56,365 nt of DNA from an uncultured bacterium (GCA_903912525.1 CAIWHK010000041.1:1-56365); one strand, 5' to 3'. Numbered from the stretch's first letter, positions 17,523 to 25,297 are shown. Notes: generated from the letters alone by a model not told the origin. Program-made: numbers and translations.

Positions 17523-17732
17523 GATTTCCGCAAAGATCTCGCCGTGGTCGGGGAAGCGGTCCTGCGCCTTCTTGGAGAAAACCAGTTCGTCGTCGACGGT
17601 CACCTCGAACACGCCCCCGCTCGAGGGGATCAATTCCGAATCCAGCCCGAAACGTTCCCTCAGGGCGTCCGCCAGACCGGCGGCGCGCGGCTCGTAGTTT
17701 CAGACCCGGCAGTATTCGATCGACACCTTCAT
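17508..17732 (-). CDS. Rdx/SelW-family selenoprotein with in-frame UGA (CxxU)
   Basis: A 74-residue thioredoxin-fold redox protein if the UGA at 17700-17702 is read as selenocysteine. The sequence starts MKVSIEYCRV, then U11, then NYEPRAAGLADALRERFG, and later SSGGVFEVTVDDELVFSKK and RFPDHGEI. This follows the Rdx (SelT/SelW/SelH) family along its whole length; that family has C-x-x-C or C-x-x-U at this point. Codons on both sides are in one frame, so this is not a frameshift. A SECIS-like hairpin follows (17665-17686). An AAGGGA site lies 7 bases before the ATG, and the gene begins 14 bases after the dehydrogenase stop, so they should be cotranscribed. Ordinary gene callers would miss or truncate it. 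Confidence 0.85.
17665..17686 (-). promoter_or_regulatory. Candidate bacterial SECIS element
   Basis: On the transcript, 21 bases after the UGA, a hairpin has upper stem CCGCC/GGCGG, a bulged A, and a further GCG/CGC pair, with the apical loop GGUCU. That loop is the same as the SelB-binding loop of the E. coli fdhF SECIS, and the distance from the UGA fits bacterial elements. Pairing was read by eye from the sequence. Confidence 0.75.
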
Positions 17733-17746
17733 CGGATTTCCCTTCG

Positions 17747-18994
17747 TCAGAACTGGATCAGCGGCTTCGGCCAGGCTGCCAGCGTCTTCTCGAACGACTC
17801 GAAGTTGAACTCGTCGATGTGCACCACCGACTCCTCGCCGCCGCCGAGGATCTCCTCGAAGATGCGGTCCTGGATACCGTTGCTGCGGTCCTCGAGAAGG
17901 TTCCGCGTGATGTACCACGACTCGAAGATGCGCCGGCCGATCACGCTGTGGAGCTTCAGGCCGTTGACGATCATGCGGTCGAAGGCCTGGATGTGGAAAT
18001 TGCCCTGTTTGAGGCCGAACAGCACCACGTCGCCGCCGCGGCGCGTGCTCTGGATGGCGTTGTTCACGCTCGAATTGAAGCCGGCCATCTCCATCGAGAC
18101 GTCGGCGCCGATGCCGCCGCAGGCGGTGCGGACGGCCTGCACCAGGTCCTTGTCCGCACCCCAGGGCTGGGCGCCGTTCTTCGGCGACTTCATCGTGATG
18201 ACCTCGTCGGCGCCCAGTTTCCGCGCCAGTTCGGCGTTGCGCGCGTTGGGCTCGATGCCGATCACCCGCGTGGCGCCGAGCGCCCGGGCGACCATGATCA
18301 CGAACAGGCCGATGGTGCCGCAACCGAAGACCGCCACCGTCCGTCCGCGCAGGTCGGCCACGGTGCAGGCATGCACGGCGTTGCCGAACGGCTCCTGGAC
18401 GGCGGCCACCTTCGTGCGGATCTTGCGGGTGTCGGTCGCCCACAGGACGTTGGCCGGCAGCTTGATGTACTCGGCGAAGCAGCCGTCGCGGCCGATGCCG
18501 ATGATCACGTCCTGGCTGCAGATGTGGGTCTGCCCGATCCGGCACTGGTAGCAGGTGCCGCAGATGATGTGGCTCTCGGTCGAGACGACGTCCTTGACGC
18601 CCAGGCCGTAGCGCGCGGCGACATTGGAGCCGATCGCGACAATCTCGCCGACCAGTTCGTGGCCGATGATGCGGACGGTGTTCTGCTCGCGCTTGAGGGA
18701 GTCGAAGATCATGCCCTTGAACGCCACGCGGTTCCAGATGCCGCGGTCCGAGCCGCAGAACCCGGCGTAGAGGACCTTGACCAGGGCGCATTCGGCGTCG
18801 GCGGGGCGCGTGGACTCGTCGAGGCGGGGGATGGGCTGGCGGCTGGCCTGAAAACCGCGCGTCGTGTCCCAGGGCATGCTGGACTTGTCGTAGATCAGGC
18901 ACTTCATCGTGTCGGCGGACCGGGCCGTACTGGCGGACCTGGTTGTGCTGGCGGAATTGGTCGTGCTGGCAGAATTGGTCGTGCTGGCAGACAA
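17747..18994 (-). CDS. Zinc-dependent medium-chain alcohol/polyol dehydrogenase
   Basis: NAD(P)-dependent MDR-family oxidoreductase. Catalytic zinc ligands appear in GFCGSDRG and GHELVG; the structural zinc loop has its four cysteines in CGTCYQCRIGQTHIC; the cofactor fold is VAVFGCGTIGLFV. VQEPFGNAVHA recalls threonine dehydrogenase, but the substrate is not certain. The start is unusual: a TTG at 18994 has an ideal GGAGG 6 bases upstream, and the frame then encodes a repeated SASTTN segment before the conserved MKCLIYDK at 18907, which has no ribosome site of its own. I therefore annotate 415 residues with a low-complexity leader. It is followed by the selenoprotein gene. Confidence 0.88.
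   Translation of the reverse strand: MSASTTNSASTTNSASTTRSASTARSADTMKCLIYDKSSMPWDTTRGFQASRQPIPRLDESTRPADAECALVKVLYAGFCGSDRGIWNRVAFKGMIFDSLKREQNTVRIIGHELVGEIVAIGSNVAARYGLGVKDVVSTESHIICGTCYQCRIGQTHICSQDVIIGIGRDGCFAEYIKLPANVLWATDTRKIRTKVAAVQEPFGNAVHACTVADLRGRTVAVFGCGTIGLFVIMVARALGATRVIGIEPNARNAELARKLGADEVITMKSPKNGAQPWGADKDLVQAVRTACGGIGADVSMEMAGFNSSVNNAIQSTRRGGDVVLFGLKQGNFHIQAFDRMIVNGLKLHSVIGRRIFESWYITRNLLEDRSNGIQDRIFEEILGGGEESVVHIDEFNFESFEKTLAAWPKPLIQF
18920..18991 (-). repeat. Four tandem 18-base repeats encoding SASTTN units
   Basis: Four consecutive 18-base units encode SASTTN, SASTTN, SASTTR and SASTAR in frame, followed by SADT and the conserved dehydrogenase start. The first two units are nearly identical at DNA level. 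The repeats lie between the GGAGG site and the family's normal start, which suggests a local expansion that moved the start codon upstream. Confidence 0.85.
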
Positions 18995-19034
18995 GGGGTA
19001 CCTCCGTGCCCCGGGTCCGACCGCCCGGGGTCCG

Positions 19035-20285
19035 TCAGTTCAAACGGTCCGAGTCTGAACTCCAGTTGTCGTCGCCCCAGTCGTCTTCCCGTCCGGTGCG
19101 CCGCTCTTCCTCATCCAGGAGTTCGTCTAGCGATACCATCTCGGGGCCCGCAAAGGCTTCGAACGCATTATCGCCCGGGTCAGAGGCGCCCGCGTTTTGG
19201 GCGCCGAAAGTTTCCGTCTCAAGCCCGCGGTCGGCTTCCTGTTCGTCTTCACGATCGCCGCCGCCGGCCAGCGCGGCCAGAAAATTCTCGAGGCCGCCCG
19301 CTGCAAATCTCTCCATGCCCGCGGCCCGTCCGCCACGCTCAGGCGCTTCCTGTGCGTCCACGGCGGCGCCGCGTTGTCCCGCAGACTGGTCTACACAGTA
19401 ACGCGCCACCAGCTCGTCGGCCAAATCAAAGTAGGCCCGGCTGCCGGCCGAACGCCGGTCGTAAATGACGGCCGGCTGTCCCTTGGTGGCCATCTCGGCC
19501 AGGCGCACGGTGCGGGGGATGGCCGTGTCGAAAAGAAGATCGCCGTAGTCGTCCTGGATGCGGGCGGCGACCTCGCGGCCCACGCGGGTACCCTGGGCGG
19601 CCATGGTCAGGAACAGGCCCTCCAGCTGGAGGGGCGCGGCGTGCTCGCCGTCGGCTGGGTCGACGGCAAAATTGCGGTCGCGGAAGGTGTCGATGAACTC
19701 GAGCAGGGCGTCGAGGGAGTCGCGGCAGAGTTCCTCGTTCTGCACCGGCACCAGGTAGCCGTCCGAGGCCAGCAGCGCCGCGCGTGTGGGCGCGCCCAGG
19801 CCGGGAGGGCAGTCGATCAGCACCGTGTCGTAGAGGCTGCGGGCGCGGTCGATCTCGCGCATCAGGTCGCCGCCGCGCATTTCGAGGTGGCCCAGGAAAT
19901 TCTCTTCCTCTTCCAGCGTGAGGATGCGCGGCGAAGTGAACCAGAGGTTCTCGACCGACGACGGCTGCGCCAGGTCGGCCAGGCGCGCGCGCATCGTCCA
20001 CAGTTCGTCGAGGCAGCGCGGCAGTTCGTGCGGGCGCGTGCCGAGCGTGCGGCAAACGCCGCACTGCGGATCGAGGCCGATGATAAGCACCGAGTGTCCC
20101 GAAAGCGCGAGCGCGGCGCCGAGGTTGACCACGGACGTCGTCTTGCCCACACCGCCCTTGCGGCTGACCATGCTGATGACCCGGCCACCAAGCGTGTTCC
20201 ACGGCGAGCGGCGGCGTGGCAGCAGTTCGGGAAGGGTCGGGCGCACAGTGGCGCGGCGCGTGGGGTCGAAGCGGGAATCGTCCAT
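19035..20285 (-). CDS. ParA/MinD-like ATPase with acidic C-terminal tail
   Basis: Deviant Walker A ATPase, 416 residues. MVSRKGGVGKTTSVVNLGAAL is the signature loop with the extra Lys; DPQCG and IDCPPGLG give the A' and B motifs. A basic N-terminal arm (about 45 residues, RPTLPELLPRRRSPW) precedes the domain. The last 110 residues are low-complexity and strongly acidic (DELLDEEERR, EDDWGDDNW), not typical of ParA. No parB, mipZ or flagellar gene is near, so it is an orphan; positioning of a chromosomal, polar or envelope cargo is possible. Start at 20285 has GGAGAGG upstream; an open extension to 20405 has no ribosome site. Confidence 0.85.
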   Translation of the reverse strand: MDDSRFDPTRRATVRPTLPELLPRRRSPWNTLGGRVISMVSRKGGVGKTTSVVNLGAALALSGHSVLIIGLDPQCGVCRTLGTRPHELPRCLDELWTMRARLADLAQPSSVENLWFTSPRILTLEEEENFLGHLEMRGGDLMREIDRARSLYDTVLIDCPPGLGAPTRAALLASDGYLVPVQNEELCRDSLDALLEFIDTFRDRNFAVDPADGEHAAPLQLEGLFLTMAAQGTRVGREVAARIQDDYGDLLFDTAIPRTVRLAEMATKGQPAVIYDRRSAGSRAYFDLADELVARYCVDQSAGQRGAAVDAQEAPERGGRAAGMERFAAGGLENFLAALAGGGDREDEQEADRGLETETFGAQNAGASDPGDNAFEAFAGPEMVSLDELLDEEERRTGREDDWGDDNWSSDSDRLN

Positions 20286-20412
20286 GACTGATGCCTCTCC
20301 TTGGATGCGGATCCGTTCGGCGGTTGCGAAGCTAGCAGCAACCGCCGCGGGAGGCAATGGGAAATCGTCGTAACAGCAAGAGCCAGCGGACGTTGAATAC
20401 GTCACGAAGTCG

Positions 20413-21069
20413 TCACATTGTCAGGAGTTTCTTTACAGCGGCCTCGGCGCCTGCGAAGACCTCGCCGATGTCGCCGGCGAGCATGTACGCCGGTGTCGTC
20501 ACCATCTTCGCCAGTTCATCGACGACGATGCCGGCCGCGTCGCAGTCCACATGGCGTGCGCCCATCGCCGTGACCAGCGCGGCCGTGGCGGGATCATTGC
20601 CGATCGTGAGCGCAGGACCGCCGTCGCCGCCGAACAGGCGCGCCAGGATGACCGGGGCGATGCACATGGCCGCTATCGGCTTGCCGGCGGCGTGGGCACC
20701 GCGCAGGAACGACTCGACCTCGGGGTGCACGCGGCAGGCGGCGCCGTCGACGGCGAACGTGCACAGGTTTTTCGCGGCGCCGAAGCCGCCCGGCAGCATC
20801 ACGCCGTCGAAGTCGCCGGGGACAAGACCGGCCAGCGGCGTGATCTCGCCGCGGACCAGGCGCGCGGACTCGACCAGGATGTCGCGCATGTCGCCGTCGA
20901 CCGGACTGCCGGCCGCGTGGTCGACCACGTGCATCTGCGGGCCCGAAGGGGCACAGGCCGTTACCCGGGCGCCGGCGCGGTGCAGCGCCAGCAGGGCGGC
21001 GCAGGCCTCGTGGATCTCGGCGCCGTCGTAGACGCCGCAGCCGCTGAGGATCAACGCGATCTTCTTCAT
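20413..21069 (-). CDS. elbB: ElbB-type glyoxalase / DJ-1 superfamily protein
   Basis: Class I glutamine amidotransferase-like fold, 218 residues, the length of E. coli ElbB (isoprenoid biosynthesis protein with amidotransferase-like domain, weak glyoxalase activity). It begins KKIALILSGCGVYDGAEIHE, has LPGGFGAAKNL, and the nucleophile elbow AAMCIAPV with the reactive Cys. GGAGGCGGGAG precedes the ATG. It is a single gene; the physiological role of the family is still unclear, so the name rests on sequence resemblance. Confidence 0.9.
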   Translation of the reverse strand: MKKIALILSGCGVYDGAEIHEACAALLALHRAGARVTACAPSGPQMHVVDHAAGSPVDGDMRDILVESARLVRGEITPLAGLVPGDFDGVMLPGGFGAAKNLCTFAVDGAACRVHPEVESFLRGAHAAGKPIAAMCIAPVILARLFGGDGGPALTIGNDPATAALVTAMGARHVDCDAAGIVVDELAKMVTTPAYMLAGDIGEVFAGAEAAVKKLLTM

Positions 21070-21304
21070 GCTCCCGCCTCCTGATCCCGTGCCCGCGCCC
21101 AATGTCCGCGCGGACGCATGATCCGGGCACAGGGGCCTCCCTGTCAACGCCGGCAGAGGCCGACGGGGCAGGTGGGCAGGGTCGCCGTTCCCGGGCTTGG
21201 TTTCGCGGGCCCTGGTGACCATATTTCGGGGGCCCGGGACGGCCTCCACCTGTTCCTGCGGCGGCAACGGGGGACGCGCAAGCGACGGACAGGACGGGGC
21301 GGGA

Positions 21305-21781
21305 ATGACCGGCAAGATCGCGGTCGGCGGCATCACGAAGATCGACGGCCTGGTGCTCATCCGCATCCTGGGCGCGCACGTGGAACACGGCCTGGCGGGC
21401 CGCGTGCTTTCGGCGCTGGGGCAGAATGGCATCAACCTGACCTGCGTGTCGTCGTTCCTGGACCGGGAAGGGCGCAACAACCTCGGCTTCGCCATCGGTG
21501 CGGCCGACCTGGACCAGACCCTCGGCATCCTGCAGTCGATGCAGGACGAGATGCAGGCGGGTTCCATCGAATGCCAGCGCCGCTGCAGCGCCATCTCGAT
21601 CTACGGCCCCCACTTCAGCGAGCGGCCGGCCATCGCCGGCGCCGTCTTCCAGTCGACCGGCGATGCCGGCATCGAGATCCACATGATCGCGACGTCGTTC
21701 TCGACCGTGTCGTTCCTGACGAGCGAGGAGCAGGCGCCCCTGGCCGTACAGAAGCTGCAGGAGCGTTTCCTGGTCCCGTAG
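21305..21781 (+). CDS. Stand-alone tandem ACT-domain protein (aspartokinase regulatory-like)
   Basis: A 158-residue protein made only of two ACT folds. The first (about 10-75) has LVLIRILGAHVEHGLAGRVLSALGQNGINL; the second (about 90-158) has ISIYGPHFSERPAIAGAVFQSTGDAGIEIHMIATS. Spacing and the VSFLTSEEQAPLAVQKL ending match the C-terminal regulatory half of aspartate kinase, but no kinase domain is present. It could be an effector-binding subunit for an amino-acid enzyme encoded elsewhere. The ATG at 21305 gives a start right at the domain; the open frame begins at 21197 but with unlikely sequence. A terminator follows about 110 bases downstream. Confidence 0.8.
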   Translation: MTGKIAVGGITKIDGLVLIRILGAHVEHGLAGRVLSALGQNGINLTCVSSFLDREGRNNLGFAIGAADLDQTLGILQSMQDEMQAGSIECQRRCSAISIYGPHFSERPAIAGAVFQSTGDAGIEIHMIATSFSTVSFLTSEEQAPLAVQKLQERFLVP

Positions 21782-21891
21782 GAGCCGCCCGGCGTGGGCC
21801 GCCCGGCCGGCCCGGGGGGCGGCGAAATCGGGCACCGGCCAAGAAAAACGCAACTTTGGCGGTCGATTCGTGTTAGATTCCGGCGTCCGTC

Positions 21892-21920
21892 GGGGCCGCA
21901 CCAAGCGGCCCCGGTTTTTT
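21892..21920 (+). terminator. Rho-independent terminator before the headgroup cluster
   Basis: Perfect 8-base stem GGGGCCGC/GCGGCCCC with loop ACCAA, then GG and six T. It lies 110 bases after the ACT-protein stop and 40 bases before the PLP-enzyme start. It probably ends the ACT transcript. Since possible promoter sequence lies on both sides, attenuation of the cluster cannot be excluded. Confidence 0.85.
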
Positions 21921-21959
21921 ACTGCCCGGGGGAGGACCCCGGGACGCGCGAGGGTGGCA

Positions 21960-23036
21960 ATGACATCACCGACACCGGTGTACTTCGATCGTAACGAGAA
22001 TCGCTATGGCCCGGCTCCGGCCTGCATGCAGGAATTGCGGCAGGCCGACGGCGAGTTGTTGTTCAGCTACAGCCGCTCCTTCCAGCACGGCTACTACAGC
22101 GAGTTGTCCGCCAGACTCTCGGCGCTCCACGGCATCGACGAGAAGCGGATCATCCTGGGATACGGCTGCGAGGACATCCTGAAGGAAGCGGTTCACCATT
22201 TCCTTCCCTCCGGCCACGCGGTGCTGATCCCATCGGCGTCCTGGTGGTACTATCATTCGATCGCGGCCGAGGTCGGCGGCGTGACCGTCGAGTATCCGCT
22301 GAGGCCCGCCAACGAGCGGTACGAATACGACGTCGACGCCCTGATCCGCCTGCGCGAGACTGCCGACCCGTCGCTCGTCCTGCTGGCGTCTCCCAACAAT
22401 CCCACCGGGAATTCCCTGCGGCGCGAGGACCTGCGCCGGCTTCTCGATGCCTATCGCGGCGTGCCTTTCGTCCTGGACCAGGCCTACTACGGCTTCGTGC
22501 CGTCCGGGCCGGACGACTACGGAGAACTCACCGGGGAGTACAGCGACCTGCTCGTCCTCAGGACGTTCAGCAAGCTCTACGCGCTTGCGGGCGCGCGCAT
22601 CGGGTACGCGATGTGCGGGAGCGGCATGGCGGACTTCCGGCGGTTCTGTGCCCGCAATCTCGGCTACAACCGGCTTTCCGAACGCCTGGCCCTGGCCGCG
22701 CTCGACAGTCAGGATTACTACCAGCAGGTGGCGGCCGGCATGTCCCGGTCGCGGCAGCGCCTGTACGAGCTCTTCCGCGCGCTCCCGGGATGTGAGATCT
22801 ACGAGTCCGACGCGAATTTCGCGCTCGTGAAGATGCCGCCGGAAATGACGGCGTACCTGGAGCGGGAACTGACCGCGCGCGGCCTGATCGTCAAGTTCCT
22901 CAAGGAACCCGGTTTCTGCGATCATGCGCGGATCAGCCTGGGCAATGATGCGGAGACCGATCACCTGATCGAGACGATCCGGTCGCTCGTCGCCCGGACA
23001 CAGGATGGCATGAAGGCTCGCGAGGAGCCCGCGTGA
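21960..23036 (+). CDS. HisC/CobD-like PLP-dependent aminotransferase or decarboxylase
   Basis: Fold-type I PLP enzyme, 358 residues, close to histidinol-phosphate aminotransferase and CobD. Visible: NENRYGP at the N-terminus, LGYGCEDIL, SPNNPTGN, the Asp of VLDQAYYGF, and the PLP lysine in FSKLYALAGARIGY. No his genes are near. Instead it is translationally coupled (GTGA overlap) to a CDP-alcohol phosphatidyltransferase and followed by a cytidylyltransferase. CobD relatives decarboxylate threonine phosphate or serine phosphate, so making an amino-alcohol phosphate for a lipid head is an attractive possibility; an ordinary transaminase role is equally open. Start chosen at the ATG at 21960 after GAGGGT. 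Confidence 0.85.
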   Translation: MTSPTPVYFDRNENRYGPAPACMQELRQADGELLFSYSRSFQHGYYSELSARLSALHGIDEKRIILGYGCEDILKEAVHHFLPSGHAVLIPSASWWYYHSIAAEVGGVTVEYPLRPANERYEYDVDALIRLRETADPSLVLLASPNNPTGNSLRREDLRRLLDAYRGVPFVLDQAYYGFVPSGPDDYGELTGEYSDLLVLRTFSKLYALAGARIGYAMCGSGMADFRRFCARNLGYNRLSERLALAALDSQDYYQQVAAGMSRSRQRLYELFRALPGCEIYESDANFALVKMPPEMTAYLERELTARGLIVKFLKEPGFCDHARISLGNDAETDHLIETIRSLVARTQDGMKAREEPA

Positions 23037-23902
23037 CAGGCCTGATCGCCCGGTGGCTGGCCGATTATCGCCGGATGTTGAAGGGGCCGGAGCTGGAGGA
23101 GCCCTTCGACGTCTACCTCTATCGCCCCCTGGCCTACCTCGTCGTGAAGGCCGTCGCACCGACGCCCGTCACACCCAACCAGATCACTGCGGTCAACCTG
23201 CTGCCCGGTCTCGCCGCTGCCTGGTGCTTCTGGCGGGGAACGCCAGAGGGCTATCTTGCCGGTGCGGCCCTGTTGTTCGTGACCAACGTCCTTGATTGCG
23301 TCGACGGGATGCTGGCCCGTGTGCGCGGCGCCGGTTCTGTGACCGGCTATATCCTGGATGGCCTGGCCGACTATGTGATCCAGACCTCGCTGTTCATCGG
23401 CCTGTTGCACGGGGTCGCCGTGCGCCAGGGTGATCCGCAGCTCAGCCTGTATTGCGGCGTACCCGCGGCCCTGAGCGTGGCGTGGTGGTGCTCGCGGCTC
23501 GACCTGCTGCGGGGGGAGTGGGTCGCTCGCGTCCACGGGCGCCGGCGTGACCCCCATGGTGAACTCGCGGAACTTAGCAGGCAGGCGGCCGGGTGGCGCC
23601 GGGAACGTGGCCACTACCTTGAGCGTGGGCTGGTGCAGGCCTACGCCGTCTACGTCCGGCTCTGGTACTCCGGACGCGCGAGCCGTCCGGTTGCCGCAGT
23701 CCAGGAACCGCTCGCCGACTGGATGGAACGGCGGCGGCCGGTCCTCAGGCTGGCGGTCCTGATGGGGCCCTCGACGCATATCACGTTGATCATCGTCTGC
23801 GCGCTGACGGCACGGCCCGAGTGGTATCTCTGGACGGCACTGCTGTTCGGGACCGCATGGGGCCTGTTCGTGCTGGGGTTGCAGGCCGCCCGCGAATCCT
23901 GA
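23033..23902 (+). CDS. CDP-alcohol phosphatidyltransferase family membrane protein
   Basis: Integral membrane enzyme that would join a CDP-activated group to an alcohol acceptor, 289 residues. The catalytic signature D-x2-D-G-x2-A-R-x8-G-x3-D-x3-D is complete in DCVDGMLARVRGAGSVTG followed by YILDGLAD. An N-terminal amphipathic part (YRRMLKGPELEEPFDVYLYRPLAYLV) precedes about six helices, and a charged loop of about 70 residues lies in the middle (near 160-235), longer than in PgsA or PssA. GTG start overlaps the PLP-enzyme stop by 4 bases. With the next gene it suggests synthesis of a phospholipid or phosphodiester; the substrate is not evident. Confidence 0.88.
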   Translation: MTGLIARWLADYRRMLKGPELEEPFDVYLYRPLAYLVVKAVAPTPVTPNQITAVNLLPGLAAAWCFWRGTPEGYLAGAALLFVTNVLDCVDGMLARVRGAGSVTGYILDGLADYVIQTSLFIGLLHGVAVRQGDPQLSLYCGVPAALSVAWWCSRLDLLRGEWVARVHGRRRDPHGELAELSRQAAGWRRERGHYLERGLVQAYAVYVRLWYSGRASRPVAAVQEPLADWMERRRPVLRLAVLMGPSTHITLIIVCALTARPEWYLWTALLFGTAWGLFVLGLQAARES

Positions 23903-23933
23903 ACGCCGGCCTGGCCCCCGAAAGGAGACGCTC

Positions 23934-24659
23934 ATGCAGGTCGTACTGCTGGCCGCCGGCCAGGCGACGCGATTGAGGCCCCTGACCGATGATCGGCCGA
24001 AGTGCCTGCTCGAGGTGGCCGGTCGCTCGATCCTGTCGCGATGCGTCGGGCAGCTCTCCGGACGCGGCCTGCGGCAGATCACCGTCGTTGACGGCTATCG
24101 CGGCGACATGATCCGCCGGGCCGTGTCCGCGGAGTTCCCCGGGGTCGATTTCCGCTTCTTCCGCAATGACCGCTATGCGACGACAAACAACGCCTGGTCA
24201 CTGATGCTGGCCGAGTGCTCGCCGGACGAGCCCCTGCTGCTGCTGGATTCCGACATCGTGTTCGCCGATGAAGTGCTGGATCGGATGCTCGCCCATCCGG
24301 AACCGAGTCGGCTCGCCCTGCGAACCGAAGGGGAGATCGGCGAGGAGGAAATGAAGGTCTGCATCGGCCCCGGCGGCCGTGTCGTCGATCTCGGCAAGGG
24401 CCTGGCGCCCGCGGATGCAGCCGGCGAGTCGGTGGGCATCGAGATGTTCAGCGCGGAATTCGTCGCCGCGCTCGGGCCGGTGTTGCGTCGGCGCCTGTTG
24501 GAGGAGCAGCGCGTCCACGAATACTATGAAGACGCCTTCCTGGAGATGATCAGGGCCGGCTGGACCGTGGCGACTGTGGACATCGCGGGGCTGTCGTGCC
24601 TGGAGATCGACACCGCCGCGGATCTGGCGGCCGCGCAGTTGACGTTTGCCGGCCGATGA
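23934..24659 (+). CDS. LicC-like phosphocholine/phosphoethanolamine-type cytidylyltransferase
   Basis: Nucleotidyltransferase of the sugar/choline-phosphate class, 241 residues. It opens with VVLLAAGQATRLRPLTDDRPKC, the nucleotide loop with its Lys, and has LLLLDSDIVF with the metal Asp. NDRYATTNNAWSL and VHEYYEDAF match positions where LicC-type choline-phosphate cytidylyltransferases carry TNN and YYE(D/E). It would make a CDP-linked headgroup for the upstream phosphatidyltransferase. An AAAGGAGA site is at the start, and its stop overlaps the next ATG. A sugar-nucleotide role is less likely given the size and motifs. Confidence 0.85.
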   Translation: MQVVLLAAGQATRLRPLTDDRPKCLLEVAGRSILSRCVGQLSGRGLRQITVVDGYRGDMIRRAVSAEFPGVDFRFFRNDRYATTNNAWSLMLAECSPDEPLLLLDSDIVFADEVLDRMLAHPEPSRLALRTEGEIGEEEMKVCIGPGGRVVDLGKGLAPADAAGESVGIEMFSAEFVAALGPVLRRRLLEEQRVHEYYEDAFLEMIRAGWTVATVDIAGLSCLEIDTAADLAAAQLTFAGR

Positions 24660-25297
24660 TGACCGCGGCGTCATGGGGTTTCCTGCTGGGTTGGCTCGGT
24701 TCCATGCCGATCGCCGGCGCCGTGTCCGTGTTCGTCGTGCAGCGGGGATTGGCCGGGCGCCTTCGCAACGGGTTGGCCATGGCCATCGGCGCGGCGCTGC
24801 TCGAAGGCGCGTGGTGCCTGCTGGTCCTGACCGGTGCCGGCCGGCTGTTGGAGCGCTGGCCGGTGACTGCCGATATCGCCCGGATCGCGGGCGGGGTGCT
24901 GGTGACCGGATTGGGAATCTACTTCCTGCGCCGGCACACCTCGCTGCCGATCGGTGGCCAGGGTCCCGTCGCGCCCCGCCGCAGGTTGCACGAGGAATTC
25001 CGCACCGGACTGCTGCTGGTCGGCGCGAATCCGCTCGTACCCTTGAATTGGCTGGCCCTGGTCACGGCCGCAGTGCCCTTCGGGTTGGACCCGGGCCGGC
25101 ACGCCCTGCAGTTTGCGATGGGTGTCACGTGCGGCGTCATTGCCTGGTTCGCCGCGCTGCTGTGGCTCCTGTCGGGGGTGCGTCATCGCCTGGGGGCGCG
25201 CTCACTGGACCGGATCATGCATGTCCTGGGCGCGATTCTGCTGCTTGGGGGCCTGTTCGTCCTGGGCCGGGAACTCCTGGGCGGCGGCGTCCTGTAG
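24656..25297 (+). CDS. LysE/RhtB-like small membrane exporter
   Basis: Six-helix membrane protein, 213 residues, of the LysE superfamily. Helix 1 is GFLLGWLGSMPIAGAVSVFV, where GP/MPIAGP is the family motif, and the mid-protein GANPLVPLNWLALV corresponds to the NPK/NPL motif. It overlaps the cytidylyltransferase stop (ATGATGA), so it belongs to the same operon. Export of an amino compound or lipid intermediate of that pathway is an inference from position. A start 3 bases later (24659) is possible. Confidence 0.78.
   Translation: MMTAASWGFLLGWLGSMPIAGAVSVFVVQRGLAGRLRNGLAMAIGAALLEGAWCLLVLTGAGRLLERWPVTADIARIAGGVLVTGLGIYFLRRHTSLPIGGQGPVAPRRRLHEEFRTGLLLVGANPLVPLNWLALVTAAVPFGLDPGRHALQFAMGVTCGVIAWFAALLWLLSGVRHRLGARSLDRIMHVLGAILLLGGLFVLGRELLGGGVL

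Noticed and set aside
17700-17702. Reading the UGA as a frameshift or pseudogene stop
   Set aside because: The frame is the same on both sides, the UGA sits at the family's redox position and a SECIS-like hairpin follows.
18920-18991. CRISPR-like repeats
   Set aside because: Units are contiguous 18-mers with no spacers and encode protein in frame.
21960-23036. Calling the PLP enzyme HisC
   Set aside because: No histidine biosynthesis genes nearby and the operon context is lipid or headgroup chemistry; the symbol would mislead.
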